Source: Hemibagrus wyckioides
Taxonomy: Eukaryota; Chordata; Actinopteri; Siluriformes; Bagridae
DNA length: 64,000 bases
NCBI RefSeq assembly: GCF_019097595.1
Contig: NC_080718.1
Location: 1-64,000, forward strand
Direction of reading: 5' to 3'
Within the stretch, counting starts at the first letter, position 1. Each line of letters begins with the position of its first letter. The notes below the pieces were generated by a model that was given only the letters and a program-made list of their open reading frames with translations, was not told the origin of the DNA and did not search any database. Below, one piece after another: positions 58,555 to 64,000 of this stretch. A program made the position numbers and the translations under genes.

Positions 58555-59850
58555 GAGAATGAGAAAAATATTGGGTGTGCTTGTAATCATGTGATGGTTA
58601 AAGACAATGTAAATTATGTGCAAAGTGCAAGCAGAGACTCTGGCAAGACTAGCTATGACAGCATAACTAAAAGGGAGCGCCAGAAGGTAACAGACATGAG
58701 GACTTCCTGGGACATAAAACGTCCAAACACTTCACAGCAAATTTGAGTGACTTGAAAGGGTGGTAAGTCAACAGCATCCAAACATCCCAGTACACCAAAC
58801 ACTCTATGCCCATGAACCCTACAGGTCTGCTCCTTTAGTTAAAGTGTCTTGTACAATAATTGGAAGGCTGTTCCATAAGTGTGCTTTGTAAGAAAAGGCT
58901 CTGCCCCCTGCTGTGGCCTTTGCTACTTATGGTACTACCAAATAGCCTGCACATTTTGATGTAAAGTATGAACTAGTTTTTCTGCATTGTGTAGTGACAT
59001 TATTTTTTTTTTATCTCAGCAATATTTCTTAGATGAAAGAAAGTTATCCTGGTGATATTATCTATATGAGCTTCAAATGAAAGAACAGAGTCAATAATTA
59101 CACCAAGGTCATTTACTGCTGAACATAATCAAACAGAAAGACCATCTAGATTTACTCTGTAATCAGAAAGCTTACGTCTGGCTGTATGTGGTGCTAGAAC
59201 AAGCATTTCTGTCTTGTCAGTTTTAAGCAAGAGGAAGTTAGTGACCATCCACTGTCTAATGTCCTTTACACATTCTTCAATCTTAATAAGGCGATGTTTC
59301 TCATCTGACTTAGCTAAAACAAATAGCTATGTGTCATCGGCGTAACAGTGGAAGCTAATACCATGTTTACGAATAATGCAGCAAGGGGTAGCATATATAA
59401 GGAGAAAAGCAGTGGGTCTAAAACAGAACCTTGGTAGGCTTAGAGAAGTCACCATGTAGATCTACAAACTGATAACGATCAGTCAAATACCCAGGAAAGC
59501 CAGGAGAGGGCTGACCCCTTAACACCAATAACAGTTTTCTAGCCGTTTTCTAGTCAATGGTGACAAAAGCTGCACTAAGATCAAGTAAAACCAGCAAGGA
59601 GACACATCCCTGATCAAAGGCCAGTAACAGGTAATTTACCACTTTAACCAGTGCTGTCTCTGTGCTATGATGAGGCCTAAATCTCGACTGATACATTTCA
59701 TGAATGTTATTCCTATGTAAGTATGAACATAACTGCTGTGCTACAGCCTTTTCTAGGTTCTTGGAGATAAATGGGAGGTTTGATAGACAGCTGACAAGGG
59801 TCAAGGCCAGGTTTTTAAATTAGAGATTTGATAACCGCTAGTTTAAAAGA
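58035..59850 (-). mobile_element. L2-type LINE with reverse-transcriptase fragment (family 2)
   Basis: On the minus strand 59804-59550 encodes [37 protein letters not shown] and [11 protein letters not shown]. After a gap, about 59345-59050 encodes the catalytic YADDTQLFVLAKS, then QWMVTNFLLLKTDKTEMLVLAP. It continues toward 58800 and ends with the tail module at 58190-58035. Stops and a deletion between the two reverse-transcriptase blocks make it inactive. The element ties the tail modules at 15715, 41390 and 62040 to a LINE. A (GA)n tract lies at 58520-58552. Confidence 0.75.
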
Positions 59851-59931
59851 TTTAGGCACATAGACAGTGCTAAGGGAAGAGTTTATAATTTTTAAAATGG
59901 GTAGTTACTGGTATTATTTGTTTAAAGAAAC

Positions 59932-60037
<106 letters not shown>

Positions 60038-60440
60038 TTTATTGAGAGTAAGAAGGAAGGAAGAAAAACCTAAAATATAGAATACAATAAGTTAAATTAA
60101 ATGTAGCGTTCTTTGTGACAATTAATCTGAATGAATCTTTTGGAGAATGAACTTCGCTGACTCTGTAATGTATTATAGAGTGGGTGAGATGGATGATGGT
60201 GAGCCTTGCGAATTAGCTTGTTAATCCTGCTGGCATTCCCCCACCCCCCCCCACCCCCCAGAATCTTGTTACAGACATTAAAAGATATGCGCTTCCGCAG
60301 AAAATAGAGTCTGCTAATTCCCGTTCTTTTATATAGTGTCAGTGTGGGTCCTCCAGTCCAGTCTGCCATTTAAGTGTACATCCAAATACTTGTAGTTAGT
60401 ACTTGTAGTCAACAATTCCAACCTCCTCGCCCATGCTGTT
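60038..60440 (-). mobile_element. LINE 3' fragment (reverse-transcriptase C-terminus)
   Basis: On the minus strand 60369-60097 encodes ADWTGGPTLTLYKRTGISR, LYFLRKRISFNVCNKIL, then after a glycine-rich low-complexity stretch NKLIRKAH and SQRSSFSKRFI, the C-terminal block of an L2-like ORF. A C-rich run (60238-60259) interrupts it. The (GATA)n tract is its 3' tail. Confidence 0.7.
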
Positions 60441-60660
60441 CATGAAGATTTGTGAACAGAAATGGAGACAGGTTGCAATGGCTTCATCTTTTTTTTCCTT
60501 CAAGTCCTGTGAAGAAAAAAAGCACACACAAACAAAAGAAATCAGACATGGATTCTCCAGGAGAATCCACAGGTACAAACAACACAGTAATCACAGATGC
60601 ACACATATTCTGAATCCATAAATTATACCAGAAACCCTAGTGGTAGCTTACAGATAATGC

Positions 60661-60697
<37 letters not shown>

Positions 60698-61395
60698 CTG
60701 CACGTATTCACAGGCACTGAGGCTCCTATGTAAATTAAAAAAAAAGTTAGGTGAGTGCTGAGAGAAACAACTAATGAACAAATAACAAATGAACTCAATA
60801 ACTAATAATAATTTACAGTTATTGTCTAAATTGTGGCTGTTATAATATTTTAAGATAAATTTCTCCATAGTAAGTTTTAGAAACAACTCAAGTCTTGGAG
60901 TAGTGTATTAGAAGAGAGCTGAAATATGAAGGTAAACCAATAATTTTATGGTTTTATTTTGACTTTGTGACCTTCAGAGACTATTATACTTTATGTGATA
61001 AAGTGAGCTGCATATTCATCTTCCTTCAGGCAAAACACCTTTTGCAAATCACTCCCTCCCTTTGCCCTATTTTACATAAACATGTTTTCCTGAATAGCAC
61101 TGGCATCATAGAATTCAGCAAGAGGATTAAAATGTGAACTATATGGCAGAGCTCAAGTTTTCAATTTTTCATTCAGGGCACAGGGAGATTAATTTACATT
61201 TACATTTACACCATATGGCAGATGACCTTGTCCAGAGTGACTTACAAAAGTCCTCTGAAGTCTCTAACGATGAAAACATGTACACTGGTTCACTAGGTCA
61301 TGGAATAAGAGCACCATGCAGACAGACAGATGATCTGTGTGGAAGGTCACTGTGGGTATATCTGTTGCATCAATTTGAAATAACACACACACACA

Positions 61396-61426
<31 letters not shown>

Positions 61427-62039
61427 GTAGGGAGATATCCAGGTGTTAGGCGCCTCCCTTGGCAGATTAGAACACAGACATAAACTTTGCACTGTGTGAA
61501 TGTTAATCAATAAATATATAAATTAGCTTTAATAATTAATTAATTATAATTTATAAAACACACATATATTCAATGAAGTTTGTTAAATTGGAAAAATATA
61601 ATTTATTATTGATGTTTTTGTATTGTTTTAAAGTAACAAAGTGTGATAGCTCTGTGTTCAGCACGCTGGTAATGAGCTTTTCACTTCAAATATTTTGCCA
61701 GCAGTACTTGTCTTTCAAATGTTAATAAGAAACTTCTTCATCTGGCTCTACTGCTTCTCATTAAGTGAAGTAGAAGTGTTATGGTCTGAAATGTGCATGA
61801 ACCTAGTCTAATATATAATGATTTTCATGCTGTCGCCATTTCAAAGCAAAAGCTGGTAAAAAAAAAAAACTTAAAGGAATTTTATTATGAAATCTTTGTT
61901 CAGCTATTAGAAAAAGAGAGATCTAATTGCCTAATTGTTCTTTTTGAGTAAGATTACTTTTCTGGACATGTGTGTTCAGTCCTGTTGCTGTAGGTTTTCA
62001 AATAAAAGCATTCAAAAGTAAGTCAGCATAATCAGTTAG
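60441..62039. other. No gene seen
   Basis: AT-rich DNA with (CA)n microsatellites at 60664-60693 and 61382-61427. 61190-61260 looks like a short repeat ('ttacatttacatttacacc'). No gene is supported. Confidence 0.45.
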
Positions 62040-63225
62040 TGATTCAATTCAGTTTAATTGTATTTTATTTGTGTAACACTTTTAACTAATGATCATGCTC
62101 TCAAAACAGCTATACAGAAATACCAAAAATTTATATTAGAAATTGCAAAGTTGAAAGTAAAATTTATATTTGTGCCTAATGAGGAAGCCTGGGGAAAAGG
62201 TGCCAAGCAAAAACTCCCTGAGATGATATAAGGAAGAAACCTTAAGAGAAACCAAACTCAAAAGGGAACCTCATTCTCATCTGGGTGACACCAGAGTGTG
62301 TGATTATACACCGATCAGGCATAACATTATGATCACTGACAGGTGAAGTATAATACTGATTATCTCCTCATCATAGTGGATAGGATATATTATTCTGCAA
62401 GTATACATTTTGTCCTCAAATTTGATGTGTTTAGAAGTCTGACAAGGGCCAAATTGTGATGGCTAGACGACTGGATCAGAACAACCCCAAAACTACAGCT
62501 CCTGTGGGGTGCTCCCGGTCTGCAGTGGTCAGTATCTATCAAAAGTGGTCCAAGGAAGAAACAGTGGTGAATTGGCTGTGGCCTCTTTCAGCAGGATAAT
62601 GCATCATGCCACAAAGCAAAAATGGCTCAGGAATGGTTTAATGAGCACAACAACAAGTTTGAGGTGTTGACTTGGCCTCCAAATTCCCTAGATCTCAATC
62701 TAATCAAGCATCTGTGGGATGTGCTGGACAAACAATTCCAATCCATGGAGGCCCCACCTCGCAACTTACATGTCTTAAGGATCTGCTGCTAACATCTTGG
62801 TGCCAGATACCGCAGCACATCTTCAGGGCTCTAGTGGAGTCCATGCCTCAATGGGTCAGTGTGGTTTTGGCAGCAAAAGGGGGACCAACACAATATTAGT
62901 CAGGTGGTCATAATGTTATGCCTGGTCAATGTAAATAATGACCTTTCTACAGCTGTATATAGTCAAGTAGAATTGGGCAACCAAGAGCTCCTGAGCAACT
63001 TATAGGTCTGCCTGATTTCTGAGTTTATTATAGAGTTAATTCCTTCCTGCTAAATCCATCAAATGTTAAATGTTAGAGATCCAAGCACAAAACTGACCAC
63101 TTCAACAGCAGTTCATAGCTGGTGTTAAAGTTTGCAAATAGCTCCATCCACAGCAGTCCTATAGGTCCATCGCCAGCAGCAGTAAGCACCTCCAAGTCAC
63201 GAGATTTCAGACACAAGTAGGGCAT
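62040..63225 (-). mobile_element. LINE 3'-end fragment (family 2) split by a Tc1 insertion
   Basis: 62040-62300 has the same tail module as 58035-58190. After the Tc1 element (62307-62933), 62980-63220 continues with 'accaagagctcctgagcaac' and 'cagcagcagtaagcacc', which matches 58285-58435 in the uninterrupted copy. This shows that the Tc1 inserted into the LINE. Confidence 0.65.
62307..62933 (+). mobile_element. Internally deleted Tc1-like element
   Basis: Ends 'tacaccgatcaggcataaca' and '..gttatgcctggtcaatgta' are inverted and abut TA. The left part corresponds to the DNA-binding region ([17 protein letters not shown]) and the right part to the catalytic end ([34 protein letters not shown]). 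The middle of the transposase is deleted. Related remnants are at 23055, 27011, 40378 and 43185. Confidence 0.8.
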
Positions 63226-63388
63226 TGTCTTGTGCTAGCGCGCTGACGGACGATTTTAGTTAACCTGCTAGTGAACTTGTCTGCCGGTTTAAATTACACT
63301 CTAAAACCCTCAACCGAGTTCATTAGCTTGGCTAACGAGAATTTATTTCCACAATATAATATTTATTGCCATTAATGGGTCACTTTTA

Positions 63389-64000
63389 ACAACCCTGAGT
63401 ACTGGTTTTACACTAAATCATGATTAGACTAGTGATTATCCAGTTAGCGCCCTAAAGGACTTGATTACAGATGTATGTTAGCTAGCTAGCGCATTTCGCT
63501 AATCATTTCATGTACACAATATCATATTGAGTATAAAGCTTGCTGAAGTCGGGTGAAGGTGTAAATAATTATACAGTATAATATTTAGATAGATTTTGGA
63601 TGATGGACAGGGACAGGAGGTTTTTGAGACTTTAATCAGTCACATGTACAGTGAATTTACACAAGCTGAATACTAATGCTGATATTTGTCTGTTTATTCA
63701 CGAGTGAACTAGCTAACAAACTCACAATATTATTAACTTTTCTGCATTAAAAAGAAAGTTTTTTACTCCTCCCTTTCTCTCTGTTGTTCAGACATGTGTT
63801 CATTTAAGATTAATACATAAAATGTGTTTTTAAATAGAAAAATCCTCATTTCCGGGTGTGGAAAACACAGGTTTAACTACACTGTTAGTAAGCCTGGATA
63901 ATTAACTTGGTAGCATCATTAAGATAAATAATTTATTCATTAGATCACAAATAAAAATGAGTGGAAGGTTAAAAAAGTATTTTAAATTAATGCTTGGCTA
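63389..64000 (+). pseudogene. Copy F: intron 1 of another family member, cut by the window end
   Basis: From about 63389 the sequence is almost identical to intron 1 of copy D (37185-37800), including D-specific variants such as 'gatcacaaataaaaatgagtggaaggttaaaa'. 63230-63388 is only loosely similar (for example 'ctagtgaacttgtctgccgg', 'aaattacac'). No exon 1 (MDFRVML) is present upstream, where LINE and Tc1 sequence lie instead. The remaining exons, if any, are beyond the window. It is called a pseudogene only because exon 1 is missing. An alternative first exon is possible. Confidence 0.55.

Overview
The window reads as teleost nuclear DNA, probably from an otophysan or catfish-like fish. 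It is AT-rich, has split genes with GT-AG introns and abundant microsatellites, and is crowded with the Tc1-type transposons and L2/RTE-type LINE fragments typical of fish. There is no bacterial or phage signal. Most of it is transposon debris. The real genic content is (i) a family of split genes I do not recognise, in five decaying or intact copies plus an incomplete sixth at the right edge, and (ii) one two-domain C-type lectin gene on the minus strand.

Layout. 1-2.7 kb: satellite-like repeats with tRNA-like pieces, a CCAAT-rich block, a doubtful decayed coding region and a retroelement tail. 2.9-4.8 kb: a two-unit tandem array of tRNA-Tyr and tRNA-Glu (pseudo)genes. 4.8-7 kb: a LINE tail and a decayed Tc1 element. 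7.9-11.6 kb: copy A, a pseudogene of the unknown family. 11.7-16.8 kb: mostly featureless, with a minisatellite. 16.8-31.7 kb: duplication unit 1, holding copy B (complete, 8 exons) and copy C (longer, decayed). 31.7-45 kb: duplication unit 2, holding copy D (complete) and copy E (decayed, cut off at a Tc1 element). 45-52.7 kb: Tc1 elements, a MITE with palindromic ends, a hairpin cluster and quiet DNA. 52.7-54.7 kb: the lectin gene. 54.7-56.5 kb: an internally deleted RTE-type LINE. 57.9-63.2 kb: L2-type LINE pieces with a nested Tc1 insertion. 63.39-64 kb: the start of another copy (F), nearly identical to intron 1 of copy D.

The strongest candidate for something undescribed is the gene family. 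Copies B and D each encode a 238-residue protein with one N-terminal membrane-anchor-like segment followed by short exons. Exon 1 ends in phase 1, and every later exon boundary is in phase 0. Copies A and C show that the family grew by duplicating a group of exons inside the gene and by duplicating the gene in tandem. B and D differ, counted by eye, by about seven amino-acid changes against three silent ones, close to the neutral expectation. I cannot assign a function.
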